From Amygdalobacter indicium (lineage in GTDB: Bacteria > Bacillota > Clostridia > Saccharofermentanales > Fastidiosipilaceae): DNA of 64,000 nt. The notes beneath the pieces were generated by a model. That model was not told the DNA's origin, ran no database searches, and worked only from the letters and a program-made list of their open reading frames with translations. The stretch is taken from positions 930,001 to 994,000 of the forward strand of contig NZ_CP118866.1 in the NCBI RefSeq assembly GCF_029101545.1, given 5' to 3'. Position 1 is the first letter of the stretch, and every line of letters begins with the position of its first letter. This document shows, piece after piece, positions 35,837 to 44,587 of this stretch. Position numbers and translations under genes: made by a program.

Positions 35837-36754
35837 ATGGATTTTATTTATTTAATTAAAATTATTATTTTGAGTATCGTTGAAGGTCTGACGGAATTTT
35901 TGCCCGTTTCTTCTACCGGTCATTTGATTATTGCTTCCAATTTATTGAAATTGCCTGATAATCATTTCATGAAATTATTGTTGATTGTTATTCAGCTGGC
36001 GGCCATCTTAGCCGTGGTATTACTGTATTTTCATAAGCTTTGGCAGGTTTTTCTGGATTTGTTACGCGGCAAAAAGGCGGCCGTCAATTTTTGGTTAAAA
36101 TGGATTTTAGCTTCCGTCCCCTTCGTAATTTTAGCTTTAGCTCTGAATAAATATATTGAGCGTTATCTGTTCAATAATTTCACAGTAGCGCTGGCTTTAA
36201 TCGTCGGCGGATTGTTGTTATATTTCGGAGAAAATTATCAGGTGCAAAATCCCACCGTCAGTAAAATCGACGATATTACTTATAGACAGGCTTTTCTTAT
36301 CGGCTGCTGGCAATGTTTGGCATTATTCCCCGGTTTTTCCCGTTCAGCTTCTACTATTATCGGCGGCTGGCTTGTCGGTTTAAGGACGAAATTGGCAGCG
36401 GAATTCTCCTTTTTTCTCGCTATTCCTCTCATGTTCGGCGCAAGTGCTTACAGCTTCTACAAATTTCACAAAATTCAACAAAATCTGTCTAGTTTAGGTG
36501 AAACGCTCTTGGCAGAGAAAGCTGTCGGCTTACCTTTTTTGCACGTCGGGCGGGAGCACTTTGCAGCTATAAACAGTGCAACATGGCAATATATTTATCT
36601 CTTTATTGCTTGCGTTGTTTCTTTTATCGTCGCTTTAATTGTAGTTAAGGCATTTTTGAAGTATTTGGCTAAAAACAGTCTGAAGCATATGGCGTTGTAC
36701 AGAATTACCGTCGGTATAATTTTAGTTTTGTTCTGGTTGGCCAATTTGCGTTAA
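35837..36754 (+). CDS. uppP: Undecaprenyl-diphosphatase
   Basis: Membrane phosphatase that recycles the lipid carrier of wall synthesis and gives bacitracin tolerance. The frame opens at 35732, but the family N-terminus begins at the ATG at 35837, after GCAGGGAAAG. The product is 305 residues with about eight membrane helices. Signature motifs are EGLTEFLPVSSTGHLI (about 14-29) and PGFSRSASTIIGG (about 165-178), which hold the catalytic Glu, Ser and Arg. It is divergent from guaA. An 11-base tandem duplication (CGTTAAAGCTG) covers the stop codon. Confidence 0.94.
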   Translation: MDFIYLIKIIILSIVEGLTEFLPVSSTGHLIIASNLLKLPDNHFMKLLLIVIQLAAILAVVLLYFHKLWQVFLDLLRGKKAAVNFWLKWILASVPFVILALALNKYIERYLFNNFTVALALIVGGLLLYFGENYQVQNPTVSKIDDITYRQAFLIGCWQCLALFPGFSRSASTIIGGWLVGLRTKLAAEFSFFLAIPLMFGASAYSFYKFHKIQQNLSSLGETLLAEKAVGLPFLHVGREHFAAINSATWQYIYLFIACVVSFIVALIVVKAFLKYLAKNSLKHMALYRITVGIILVLFWLANLR

Positions 36755-36835
36755 AGCTGCGTTAAAGCTGCCATTCGCCGTTAATTTAACGTGCCGCTCC
36801 GATCAGGGAATTATTCATTATGAAAGGTTGATTTT

Positions 36836-37372
36836 ATGAAATTAATAAAATGTTGTTCTTTGCTTTTGACTGCCGCCCTTTGTTTATCTGTCGTCGCCTG
36901 TCATCAATCTGCTGTAAAAAGTAATGTAAGTTGTTCCAAGACTGCCACCCCGCAAACATCTGTCAGTCAGCATAAAACTTTGTCCGTATCTACATCGGCA
37001 AAGGTGGACTTCGATAAATTATTGCACGATTTACAGGCTCTGCATCCGGGAACTGCGGGCAGCAGTTTGCAAATTGCCGCAACTACAGTTACTTGGATGA
37101 ATAAGTTAGCCGTTGACGGCAGCAATGATCAAGAATTGGCAAAAAAATTTTTGCTTTTTGCCCGTTCTCTCAAACAGGATGCGCAAAAAGAATTTATCCG
37201 TTCATGGCAATTGCTACGAGATTTTTCCGATCAGATAATAAAAAAGGATAAGACAATTCAGGGATTATGGGAAGATGCCGGTGTTAAACTGCAAGAAAAG
37301 TGGATAAACATTAAAGCTTGGCAGAAATTGGTGCGGGCAATTGATGCTGCGGTTAAAGAGTTGACAACATAA
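36836..37372 (+). CDS. Hypothetical lipoprotein
   Basis: 178 residues. The signal peptide ends in a lipobox SVVAC (Cys near residue 22), followed by a Ser/Thr/Lys-rich linker to about residue 55 and a helical domain of about 120 residues with regularly spaced leucines and tryptophans. Family not recognised. It is 81 bases after uppP on the same strand, behind a GAAAGG site, and may be co-transcribed with it. Confidence 0.7.
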   Translation: MKLIKCCSLLLTAALCLSVVACHQSAVKSNVSCSKTATPQTSVSQHKTLSVSTSAKVDFDKLLHDLQALHPGTAGSSLQIAATTVTWMNKLAVDGSNDQELAKKFLLFARSLKQDAQKEFIRSWQLLRDFSDQIIKKDKTIQGLWEDAGVKLQEKWINIKAWQKLVRAIDAAVKELTT

Positions 37373-37377
37373 ACAAC

Positions 37378-37530
37378 TTATGCGGATTTCCTATCACCTT
37401 TATTTCTGTTATCTATAATTTCTAAACAAAGCTTATTTAATTCCGTATTTGCTTTAACATTTAATCTATAGCGTATACGTTGGTTATTACTTGTAACAGC
37501 AATTTCAATATTCGGCGAAAATTCCAACAC
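37378..37530 (-). CDS. Possible 50-residue ORF or gene tail
   Basis: An open stretch on the minus strand from GTG at 37530 to TAA at 37378. The amino acid composition (EFSPNIEIAVTSNNQRIRYRL ... NKLCLEIIDNR) looks coding, but there is no ribosome binding site and a stop lies just upstream, so it may be the tail of a lost gene in the decayed strip 37.4-38.4 kb. Confidence 0.3.
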   Translation of the reverse strand: MLEFSPNIEIAVTSNNQRIRYRLNVKANTELNKLCLEIIDNRNKGDRKSA

Positions 37531-37545
37531 TAATCCTAACTATAA

Positions 37546-37587
37546 AAAACTGACTAATAGTTCTATTTTTAACTCTTAGTCAGTTTT
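37546..37587. terminator. Bidirectional hairpin terminator
   Basis: A perfect 12-bp stem AAAACTGACTAA and its complement (37546-37557, 37576-37587) is flanked by A and T runs. It could end the lipoprotein transcript from the left and the 56-residue membrane ORF from the right. Confidence 0.7.
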
Positions 37588-37590
37588 AAT

Positions 37591-37761
37591 TTAATACTTA
37601 ATTATTTTTTTAAAAATAACAAAAAATATAATTAGGCAGATTATAATAATGAATATCTTAAAATATTTATTATTTATTAACGCATATCTTTTTATAGTAT
37701 CATGCAAAATTAAAGCCATACACAACGCTAAAAAAAATATTAAATAGTTCCACCATTTCAT
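37591..37761 (-). CDS. Small two-helix membrane protein, 56 residues
   Basis: ATG at 37761 follows an AAGG ribosome binding site about eight bases away. The product, beginning MKWWNYLIFFLALCMALIL, has two hydrophobic helices (about 4-20 and 34-50) separated by a polar KRYALINNKY turn and ends in lysines. No family recognised. It could be a small toxin, an immunity protein or an accessory membrane peptide. It ends just before a hairpin terminator. Confidence 0.45.
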   Translation of the reverse strand: MKWWNYLIFFLALCMALILHDTIKRYALINNKYFKIFIIIICLIIFFVIFKKIIKY

Positions 37762-37767
37762 AGGCTT

Positions 37768-37910
37768 TTACCTTGGATAACACTTGTATGTTAATATCCA
37801 GCTTATTTCTACAATAACACCTTCACCACTCTTATTAGCATTATAATCAACTGTATCAGCTAAGGAATAAGCCCATACGGCTGTTAGTCCTCTGAGGATT
37901 AATATTTTTC
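37768..37910 (-). pseudogene. Gene fragment without a start codon
   Basis: An open stretch reads LTAVWAYSLADTVDYNANKSG...VEISWILTYKCYPR and stop. No start codon is available in frame; an ATG in the neighbouring frame just upstream (about 37914, followed by KNINPQR) suggests a frameshift. The residue composition looks coding. Family not recognised. Confidence 0.3.
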
Positions 37911-38017
37911 ATACTTAACATCTCCTCTCTTTTTTATATTAACTACTTACAACATAAGCAGTTATATTCTCCATTATCATCTAAATCAAACAACTATTAA
38001 GTTCTATAAGGCTTATA

Positions 38018-38107
38018 TTATTGTCTTGAAACTCCCCCTATACGCATTGCTAACTCACTTTGTGCCATCTTTAATTCTTTTCGTCTTTGCTTTATTCTGT
38101 TATTCAA
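38018..38107 (-). pseudogene. Remnant of an XRE-type helix-turn-helix regulator
   Basis: From a TTG at 38107 the minus strand encodes NNRIKQRRKELKMAQSELAMRIGGVSRQ and then a stop. This is the first half of an XRE/Cro-type HTH (typical pattern: LRKEKKLTQEELAEKIGVSRQ). The expected continuation is in another frame and soon ends, so the gene is broken. Confidence 0.5.
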
Positions 38108-38170
38108 TCTTTTAGCCCCTATGTTTTTTATAATATAGCATATCTATATAAATTTTGCAATCTATAGATT

Positions 38171-38395
38171 TCACGAAAATGAGTAAAGTTGGAATCCGAG
38201 TAATGGTTTGCCGACATTACCGTGAATAACAGCTGAATTTCCGATATTTTGCAGACTCCTTTTTAATTGCTGCACACGTCTAATGGAAATATTCAAGCGA
38301 TTAGCCGCACGTTCGTTGGTAATGTTGCCGTCCAAACAGGATTTAAGGACATGTAAACGAGTTAATTCTTTTTGAGACATAGATAATCTTTCCAT
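38171..38395 (-). pseudogene. ISNCY/IS1202-type transposase, N-terminal fragment
   Basis: 74 residues: SQKELTRLHVLKSCLDGNITNERAANRLNISIRRVQQLKRSLQ ... VIHGNVGKP. This is the N-terminal helix-turn-helix of ISNCY (IS1202-group) transposases, including the conserved HGN-GKP boundary; intact enzymes are over 400 residues. The frame then runs into unrelated residues, so only a stub remains. The sequence upstream (38411-38510) holds the matching IS terminus. Confidence 0.7.
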
Positions 38396-38410
38396 CCTTG
38401 TATTTTAATC

Positions 38411-38510
38411 TAACTAACTAATTTGTTTCTAATCCTTCCCGGCAATTGTTCGTTACACGGGAGGGTGAAATTTTAATTGGTTAGTTACAGGGGTGAAATT
38501 ATCACAGATT
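38411..38510. mobile_element. Probable terminus of the ISNCY-type element
   Basis: Nested inverted repeats: AACTAACTAATT near 38412 pairs with AATTGGTTAGTT near 38475, and CCTTCCCG (38434) pairs with CGGGAGGG (38458). GGGTGAAATT occurs twice (38463 and 38492). Direct GGGTGA-rich copies near the end are typical of this IS group. Exact boundaries are not resolved. Confidence 0.45.
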
Positions 38511-38534
38511 AATAGCATAAAGAGTTGAATTTAA

Positions 38535-38563
38535 TTGACAATTATAAGTAAATGCGCTAGAAT
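38535..38563 (+). promoter_or_regulatory. Consensus promoter of rpmB
   Basis: TTGACA at 38535-38540, a 17-base spacer and TAGAAT at 38558-38563. This is the best sigma-A promoter seen in the window. It leaves a leader of about 75 bases before the rpmB ATG at 38646. Confidence 0.82.
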
Positions 38564-38645
38564 CATCAAGTGTCTATTGTGCAGGAACGAGCTGTACAGA
38601 ATTAAGCATTCCTTGTGAATAGCTCAATTTGGGAGGTGAAAACCA

Positions 38646-38843
38646 ATGGCAAAATGCAATATTTGTGAAAAGGGTATGAACTTTGGACGTAAGATTTCCA
38701 TCACACGTTCTCAGGTTTCTCGTCGCGCCTTGGCCCAACAAAAGCCAAATGTTCGCAAGGTACGTGTTATCGAAGGTAATACTCCTAAAACCCGATATGT
38801 TTGCACATCATGCTTGCGTAACGGTGCTGTAGTACGTGCTTAG
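38646..38843 (+). CDS. rpmB: Ribosomal protein L28
   Basis: 65-residue protein of the large ribosomal subunit. It begins AKCNICEKGMNFG and has a second pair CTSC near residue 57, so it is the zinc-binding (C+) form of L28. A GGGAGGTG site precedes the ATG. It is monocistronic, with its own consensus promoter and a strong terminator 32 bases after the stop. Confidence 0.95.
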   Translation: MAKCNICEKGMNFGRKISITRSQVSRRALAQQKPNVRKVRVIEGNTPKTRYVCTSCLRNGAVVRA

Positions 38844-38874
38844 TATCTTAAGTAAAAACGGCTTACAGCTTGTG

Positions 38875-38908
38875 AAAGCTCTATCTCAACGATAGAGCTT
38901 TTATTTTT
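38875..38908 (+). terminator. rpmB terminator
   Basis: A perfect 11-bp stem AAAGCTCTATC/GATAGAGCTTT with a 5-base loop, followed by a T-rich run. Confidence 0.88.
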
Positions 38909-38940
38909 CTCTTCTTCCCGCTGTAAAATTTGCAATAAAT

Positions 38941-38973
38941 AAAATAAAAGCCTCTTTCACAGAGAAAGAGGCT
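38941..38973 (-). terminator. Terminator of the NCS2 permease gene
   Basis: A perfect 10-bp stem AGCCTCTTTC/GAAAGAGGCT (38949-38958, 38964-38973), followed on the minus strand by TTTTATTTTA. It lies about 30 bases after the permease stop. Confidence 0.85.
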
Positions 38974-39002
38974 GCATTTACAGACGGATACCGTCAATAA
39001 CA

Positions 39003-40340
39003 TTAACCCAATAAAGGTTGCAGTAAGGGCCAGAAAATTCTGACGGCAAAAAGTAAAGATAAGATATACATCAGCAGCGAAACTTCTTTGCCTTTACCGG
39101 ACAGGACTTTCAAAACGACATAGGAAATCATACCGAATGAAATACCCTCGGCAATAGAATAGGAAAAAGGCATCATCAGCATCGTAATGTAGGCCGGAAT
39201 TGATTCAGTAAAATCGGAAAAATTAATTTCTTTAATCGGTGTCAACATGAACAAGCCGACAATTACCAAAGCTGAGGCTGTGGCTTGCGGCGGTACGATA
39301 GAAATCAAAGGGAAAAAGAATAAAGAAACTACAAACCAGAAAGCTGTTGAAACGGAAGTTAAACCGGTACGACCGCCATCTGCAACGCCGGCTGCCGATT
39401 CCACGAAAGTTGTAATTGTACTTGTACCGCACAGAGCACCGACAGTTGTACCGGCAGCATCAGCAAATAAAGCATTTCCGACTTTGGGTAATCTTCCCTT
39501 TTCATCTATCAATCCGGCTTTAGTAGCCACACCGGCCAGCGTACCTACTGTATCGAAAATATCAACAAAAAGGAATGTAAACATTACGCTGAACATTTCC
39601 CATGTGAAAACGTGTTCCCATTGTAACTGCAGGGCTACCGGAGCCATGCTCGGCGGCAAAGAGAAAATACTTGTCGGCAACTGTACAACACCTAAAATCA
39701 AGGCCAATACAGTTGAACTGACAATACCGGCAAATAAAGCGCCTTTGATATTTTTAGCTGTCAATAAAGCGGCAACAAGTAAGCCAAAGAAAAAGACGGC
39801 TGATTGCGGCGTTAATAAATTGCCTAAACCTAAAACCGTCCCTTTGCCCGTACCTACTATTCCGGCTGAATTCAAACCGATTAGTGCTATAAAAAGTCCT
39901 ATTCCGCACGACACTGCTTTTTTCAACGTTATAGGAATAGCTTCAAAGATGAATTCGCGTACTTTGAATAGTGACAGCAGCAAGAAAATAATTCCTTCCA
40001 GGAAGACTGCCGTTAATGCAAAGCGCCAATCTTTCCCCATGCCTAAGCAAATGGAATAAGTAAAGAATGCGTTCAGTCCCATGCCCGGAGCTAAGGCGAA
40101 AGGTAAATTCGCCATAAGTGCCATCATCAAAGTTGCGACAACGGAAGCGATAATTGTTGCGGTAAAGACTCCGCCCTTATCCATACCCGTTGCTGACAAC
40201 ATATTAGGATTAACAATGAGGATATAGCTCATCGTCATAAAGGTTGTAAGACCGGCTACAAGTTCGGTCCTTACGGATGTGTTTCGAGCCTTAAGTTGAA
40301 AAAATTTATCCAACCGGCTTTCATTAGTCACATTATTCAT
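39003..40340 (-). CDS. NCS2-family purine (hypoxanthine/guanine/adenine) permease
   Basis: Proton-coupled nucleobase importer of the AzgA-like group. The start at 40340 has a perfect AGGAGG site; the frame opens at 40376. The product is 445 residues with about 12-14 membrane helices. Family signatures: TFMTMSYILIVNPNMLS, ALAPGMGLNAFFTYS and LFVDIFDTVGTLAGVATKAGL. The 5' region shows no purine riboswitch core, so regulation is not evident. Substrate within purines is uncertain. Confidence 0.9.
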   Translation of the reverse strand: MNNVTNESRLDKFFQLKARNTSVRTELVAGLTTFMTMSYILIVNPNMLSATGMDKGGVFTATIIASVVATLMMALMANLPFALAPGMGLNAFFTYSICLGMGKDWRFALTAVFLEGIIFLLLSLFKVREFIFEAIPITLKKAVSCGIGLFIALIGLNSAGIVGTGKGTVLGLGNLLTPQSAVFFFGLLVAALLTAKNIKGALFAGIVSSTVLALILGVVQLPTSIFSLPPSMAPVALQLQWEHVFTWEMFSVMFTFLFVDIFDTVGTLAGVATKAGLIDEKGRLPKVGNALFADAAGTTVGALCGTSTITTFVESAAGVADGGRTGLTSVSTAFWFVVSLFFFPLISIVPPQATASALVIVGLFMLTPIKEINFSDFTESIPAYITMLMMPFSYSIAEGISFGMISYVVLKVLSGKGKEVSLLMYILSLLFAVRIFWPLLQPLLG

Positions 40341-40384
40341 CGAAAACCTCCTATGTATGATGAAAATTAATCGCAAATTTATTC

Positions 40385-40835
40385 TAGCATAGGCACCTAA
40401 TCACACTTCCCTCTTTCGAAACTATTATGGAAGTTAGTGTTCTTTTACCAAAATTAAGTAATTTTATCTCCTGTTTTTCGTCGCTTTTTTGTCTTTTTAT
40501 CAGTTTACAGGCTTTTAGCTGTGTAAATAGGCAATTTTTTTGTCTGTTTATGTCTCAAGCTGCTGATTTGTTATCGTTATTGAGGATAAATCGCTCCTTT
40601 TGTTGTTTTGTTCTCGGGTGTAGAATAATTCGGCGTTTGCTCTGATTTTCTTCTTATTTTATAATTAATTTTGTACACCCTTTTGCACTTGGCTTGCAAT
40701 TGGCAGTTTTATGTTCTTTATTATCCGCTTTCAAGCAGTCTTGCAAATGGTATTTGCAAAAGCTGTAAAGTGCAATAAGGCTGATAAATTAAATAAATTT
40801 CTTGCATTTTAACAACAAAGTCACGAATTCGGGCT
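40385..40835. other. Intergenic region without a gene
   Basis: About 450 bases with no supportable gene. It is T-rich at the left and contains many TTGCAA-type motifs at the right, including a perfect inverted repeat TTGCAAAT-GGT-ATTTGCAA at 40741-40759 that could be an operator. Confidence 0.4.
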
Positions 40836-40863
40836 TTGCAAGTGACGTAATATATGTTAAAAT
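40836..40863 (+). promoter_or_regulatory. Promoter of tRNA-Pro
   Basis: TTGCAA (40836-40841), 16-base spacer, TAAAAT (40858-40863), with the tRNA starting 12 bases downstream. Confidence 0.6.
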
Positions 40864-40875
40864 ACTTCTTGCTGT

Positions 40876-40948
40876 CGGGGTGTAGCGCAGGTGGTAGCGC
40901 GCATGGTTCGGGACTATGAGGCCGGAGGTTCGAATCCTCTCACTCCGA
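40876..40948 (+). tRNA. tRNA-Pro (anticodon CGG)
   Basis: 73-base cloverleaf. The acceptor stem is CGGGGTG/CACTCCG with one G-T pair and discriminator A; the D arm is GCGC..GCGC; the anticodon loop TTCGGGA gives anticodon CGG (codon CCG); the T arm has GGAGGTTCGAATCCTC. CCA is not encoded. Confidence 0.93.
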
Positions 40949-40954
40949 TAAATT

Positions 40955-40986
40955 AAGCGATCGGCTGTAAAGTCGGTCGCTTTTTT
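40955..40986 (+). terminator. Terminator of tRNA-Pro
   Basis: An 11-bp stem AAGCGATCGGC/GTCGGTCGCTT with two G-T pairs, followed by six T residues. Confidence 0.88.
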
Positions 40987-41072
40987 GCTATATTGTCTGT
41001 ATTTTGCACTAATTCTTCAATAGCAAAAGATGCTGCCATTTTGCCGGTAACAACTTGTCCGAAAGTTTTTAT

Positions 41073-43253
41073 TCAGGGTTTTGTTCCCGTGTTTTGTTCA
41101 TTTTTCCAATTGTCATCCTTAAACTCACCCGGCGTTATGCCATAGAACTTTTTGAAAAGAGCATAAAAATACGAACTATTTTCAATACCTATTTTTTCGC
41201 ATATTTGTTTGTTTATAAGATCGGTGTTTTTGAGCAAATAGGCCGCTTGTTGCAATCTTTCACGTGTTATATAAGCACTAATCGTTATATTTCTTGCCTC
41301 TTTAAATAATTTACCCAAATATGTCGGATTAAGATTGAAATGTCCGGCTACCATTTTCAAAGAAAGATTATAATCGCTTAAATTGTCTTTTATGTATCTC
41401 TCAACTTGTTGAGATAATTCCTGCACTTGATCTAAATGCTGCATCTGCTTAGCTTCACGATAATCAATAAGATACGGTAAAAATAATTTTTCCAAATCCT
41501 GGGCTCCAAAATCAGTCTCCAACAATTCATTCAGAGCGGATGACAAAATTTTATCTGCAATATTCGACCTTTTTTCCAATTGTGCTGCCAAATTCTGCCA
41601 TACATATATCATTGCTGCCCATCTTAAATCTGTATTATTGTTATTAAATTCCTGCCATAATTCAGCTATACTTTTTTCCTTGCTGCAAACACCTGATAAA
41701 AGAGTAGAAACTGACACTAAATTGTGCGTGTCTTTGCTTAAACGTTTTAAGTCTTTTTCTTGGCGCAAATAACAGGTTTTAATGCGATTCAATTGTTGCA
41801 TCTCAATAAGATGGGCCGCCGACTTGGCTAAATCAATTGAATTATTAATATTACCAACCAGTATTGTAGGAAATTTTGCCAATACATGTTCTATTTCCTT
41901 TGGTATTTTATAGTTGTTATGATTACTTACAGCTAGGGCAACAGCGGCATCCGTTGCATCTACTTTATCAGACTGAATAAGAATAAAAGATTGTTTGCTG
42001 AAATTTATAGACACCATGTGTTCGTTGCAACTACTTAAAACTGAATAAATATTTTTATTTTCCTGTATATTTGGCAGTAACAGCAAAAAGCAATAATCTT
42101 CGGTAAACGGTAATTGCAATTTTTGTGCTTCCTCAACAAATTGAAAATCACTGTTTTTCTCAAACTCTCCTGTTAATAATAATTGCAGAAACTGCTGTTG
42201 TCGCATTTTTCTCAGAATACAGGCAGGACTTAGGTTTTTATGCTCACCTAACGATACTTCTTCTACCGCTTCTGCAAAAGGATTAATCACATAATGCCAC
42301 AAGCATATGTGTAAAAGTATAAATGTAAATAGAATTAGTATTGCCAACTTTATTGTTCTTTTTTTCAAAGCGATTACATCGGCGAACAAATCTTGTTCCG
42401 GTAAATAATAAGTCAGTTGTAAATCTAAAATGTTATTGTAAGTTTTGTAGCATAAATAAGCGTTATTAAAAATCACTTGCCGACCAAAAACATTTTCTGC
42501 CAGTTTTAAATTATCTTTACTGACAGCTTTTTCAAAATTCTTATTGTTTTGAAATTTATTACCATAAATAATGATTGTTTTATCGTCGCTGTTCTTAATA
42601 CAGACAGCTTGAAACGGATTAGATTTGATAATATTTTTTAAATATTGCATATCAACATTTACCATTAAAGCTGCATCATCCTCCAACATTGTAAACGTAA
42701 AAACATAATCGCATTTATTGTTTCCTGCTTGATGTTTAGGTCGCAAAGCTGCTAAGATCCGCCTGTGCTCAACGGCAGTGCTGTTCTTCAATTTACGCAA
42801 TAATTCGACAGCTTCTGTATCTTGGAAATCTTGCAATTTTTCCCTTGCTGAAAAATTATCATCACTTGAAAGTACGCCATAGTGTCGACTATAAACATAA
42901 GCTGAAATCAAATTTTCCGCACCTGTAACAAAGGCGTTCAATTCCCGCATTGCCATAATCTTATCAATAGGAGAAATGGCATCATAGTGTCTGAGTTTAA
43001 TATTTAGAGGTGAATTGAATAATTGTAAAATAGAATTAGTTATTTGGCGGTTATAAGAAGCCAACAAATTATCCTGTTGTTGAATAATTTCCTTATATAA
43101 TCTTTCTTCTCTTTCTCTTCTTATATAGCCGAATTGCATATAATTAAATATAGCTATTCCTAAAATTACAGCATAATTTAAGACAAGAAACAGTGCGAAA
43201 CCGATAAGTACTACTCTTTTCCTTATAGTGCTTAAGTGTGACTTCATATTCAT
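41073..43253 (-). CDS. Membrane-bound AraC-family transcriptional regulator
   Basis: 726 residues. Helix 1 (about 12-34) and helix 2 (about 296-318) bracket an extracytoplasmic sensor region of about 260 residues, followed by a cytoplasmic linker and a C-terminal AraC-type double HTH (about 632-715: VAGHFNLNPTYLGKLFKEA ... ICEKIGIENSSYFYALFKKFYGITPGEF). This layout is typical of one-component regulators beside extracellular-sugar uptake genes in Firmicutes. It is divergent from the ABC transporter operon starting at 43529 and probably controls it. Binding of a sugar or sugar phosphate outside the cell is inference. Confidence 0.87.
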   Translation of the reverse strand: MNMKSHLSTIRKRVVLIGFALFLVLNYAVILGIAIFNYMQFGYIRREREERLYKEIIQQQDNLLASYNRQITNSILQLFNSPLNIKLRHYDAISPIDKIMAMRELNAFVTGAENLISAYVYSRHYGVLSSDDNFSAREKLQDFQDTEAVELLRKLKNSTAVEHRRILAALRPKHQAGNNKCDYVFTFTMLEDDAALMVNVDMQYLKNIIKSNPFQAVCIKNSDDKTIIIYGNKFQNNKNFEKAVSKDNLKLAENVFGRQVIFNNAYLCYKTYNNILDLQLTYYLPEQDLFADVIALKKRTIKLAILILFTFILLHICLWHYVINPFAEAVEEVSLGEHKNLSPACILRKMRQQQFLQLLLTGEFEKNSDFQFVEEAQKLQLPFTEDYCFLLLLPNIQENKNIYSVLSSCNEHMVSINFSKQSFILIQSDKVDATDAAVALAVSNHNNYKIPKEIEHVLAKFPTILVGNINNSIDLAKSAAHLIEMQQLNRIKTCYLRQEKDLKRLSKDTHNLVSVSTLLSGVCSKEKSIAELWQEFNNNNTDLRWAAMIYVWQNLAAQLEKRSNIADKILSSALNELLETDFGAQDLEKLFLPYLIDYREAKQMQHLDQVQELSQQVERYIKDNLSDYNLSLKMVAGHFNLNPTYLGKLFKEARNITISAYITRERLQQAAYLLKNTDLINKQICEKIGIENSSYFYALFKKFYGITPGEFKDDNWKNEQNTGTKP

Positions 43254-43528
43254 AGTCAGTTATTACTCCTTGTCGGTTAATTATCCCGCTTAATCGAATT
43301 CGGGCTTAAATAAAAATTTTCTTCTTTAATATTATGAAACAAAATTATACAAAAAACTTAGTGCAAAAGTGTGTAAATTTAGGAAATAAGCATAAATATT
43401 AGAATTTTGCACTCGTTAATTTAGGGCAAATTGACTATACTGAGGCCAATTCAGTTGGATTTTTTGTGTGAATAGCACAAAAGTAGCTCTCAACTACAAT
43501 TATGCTCATTATGAGTAAGGAGGCATTT

Positions 43529-44572
43529 ATGAAACCCAAAAAGTTAATCGCTTTAGCGTTGTTAACAACTTTATGTATAGGCACATTGTACAGTTGCAGT
43601 AACGGATCAAATACTAAAGTCGAAAACAATACTGAACAGAAACAGAACACAAAAAAAGTTATGCTTTACTCTTCTTTAAAAGAAAAGCAGCTGGCCGCAA
43701 TTAAAAATGCTTTTATGAAAAAGCATCCGGAAATTGCGATGGATTATTATGCTGCAGGTACCGGTAAAGTTTTGACTAAAATTGCTACCGAGCAGCAATC
43801 AGGGCAGATAGCAAGCGATTTAATTTGGGTAGGTGATCCTTCCAATTATCTGACTTTTAAAGAAAAAGGCATGTTGGAAAGCTATAAATCTAAAGAAGCT
43901 TCTAATATCGCCGATAAATTCAAAGATAAAGACAATACGTTTATTGGTGCACGTCTAGTTGTTATGGGCTTTTCCTACAACAGTAATTCTGTTAAGGGTG
44001 ATATGATTCCCAAATCTTGGAACGATTTAATTAAGCCGGAATTCAAAGGACAATTAGTTATGTCGGATCCGGCAGAAGCAGGAACAACTATGTATGCCAT
44101 TTCAGCTTTAGCTAATCATAAAGACTACGGCTGGCAATATTTTGAAAAGTTGAAAGCTAATAAGATGGAACTGGAATCAGGCACAACTTCAACAATTAAC
44201 AAAGTCGGTTCCGGTGCTTACAAGGTTTGCGTCGGCGTCGATTATGTTACAAGGACTTTGGAAAAACAAGGTTCTCCGATTAAATTCTCTTATCCCGAGA
44301 AAGATTTAATTGTAGTTTCCTCTCCTATTGCCATTCTTAAAGGTGCTCCGCACATGGAAGAAGCTAAGTTGCTTTATGATTTTATTTTGTCGGAAGAAGG
44401 CCAAAAGATTCTGGCCGATACACAAGCTACACCTGTCCGTAACGGCCTGTCTGTAGGTGACGGCGCCCTTGATGCTGCTGAAATAGCACAAAGAATGTTG
44501 GATATTGACGATCAAAGTGTATCTAAGCAAAAACAGGAAATTTTGGATAAATTCGATAAATTATTCAAATAA
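43529..44572 (+). CDS. Fe3+/sugar-phosphate-type ABC transporter binding lipoprotein
   Basis: 347 residues from the ATG at 43529, chosen for its AAGGAGG site (the frame opens at 43502). The signal peptide ends in a lipobox LYSC. The protein belongs to the FbpA/AfuA-like family (VMLYSSLKEKQLAAIKNAFMKKHP ... DLIWVGDPSNY ... ILADTQATPVRNGL). The family contains both ferric-iron and hexose-phosphate binders (AfuA). No tandem tyrosine pair typical of ferric binding is evident to me, and the neighbouring membrane AraC regulator speaks for an organic substrate, so iron is not assumed. Confidence 0.83.
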   Translation: MKPKKLIALALLTTLCIGTLYSCSNGSNTKVENNTEQKQNTKKVMLYSSLKEKQLAAIKNAFMKKHPEIAMDYYAAGTGKVLTKIATEQQSGQIASDLIWVGDPSNYLTFKEKGMLESYKSKEASNIADKFKDKDNTFIGARLVVMGFSYNSNSVKGDMIPKSWNDLIKPEFKGQLVMSDPAEAGTTMYAISALANHKDYGWQYFEKLKANKMELESGTTSTINKVGSGAYKVCVGVDYVTRTLEKQGSPIKFSYPEKDLIVVSSPIAILKGAPHMEEAKLLYDFILSEEGQKILADTQATPVRNGLSVGDGALDAAEIAQRMLDIDDQSVSKQKQEILDKFDKLFK

Positions 44573-44587
44573 TAATTTGTTTAATCC

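Noticed and set aside
39247..40059. Long plus-strand open frame (270 codons)
   Set aside because: It lies opposite the NCS2 permease gene and has a Lys/Thr/Pro/Ala-rich shadow composition with no ribosome binding site.
40341..40500. Purine riboswitch in front of the NCS2 permease
   Set aside because: The conserved junction bases and loop-loop elements are not found on the minus strand.
43407..43441. Promoter TTGCAC/TATACT upstream of the binding-protein gene
   Set aside because: The 23-base spacing is too long; the true promoter may depend on the AraC regulator and cannot be fixed by eye.
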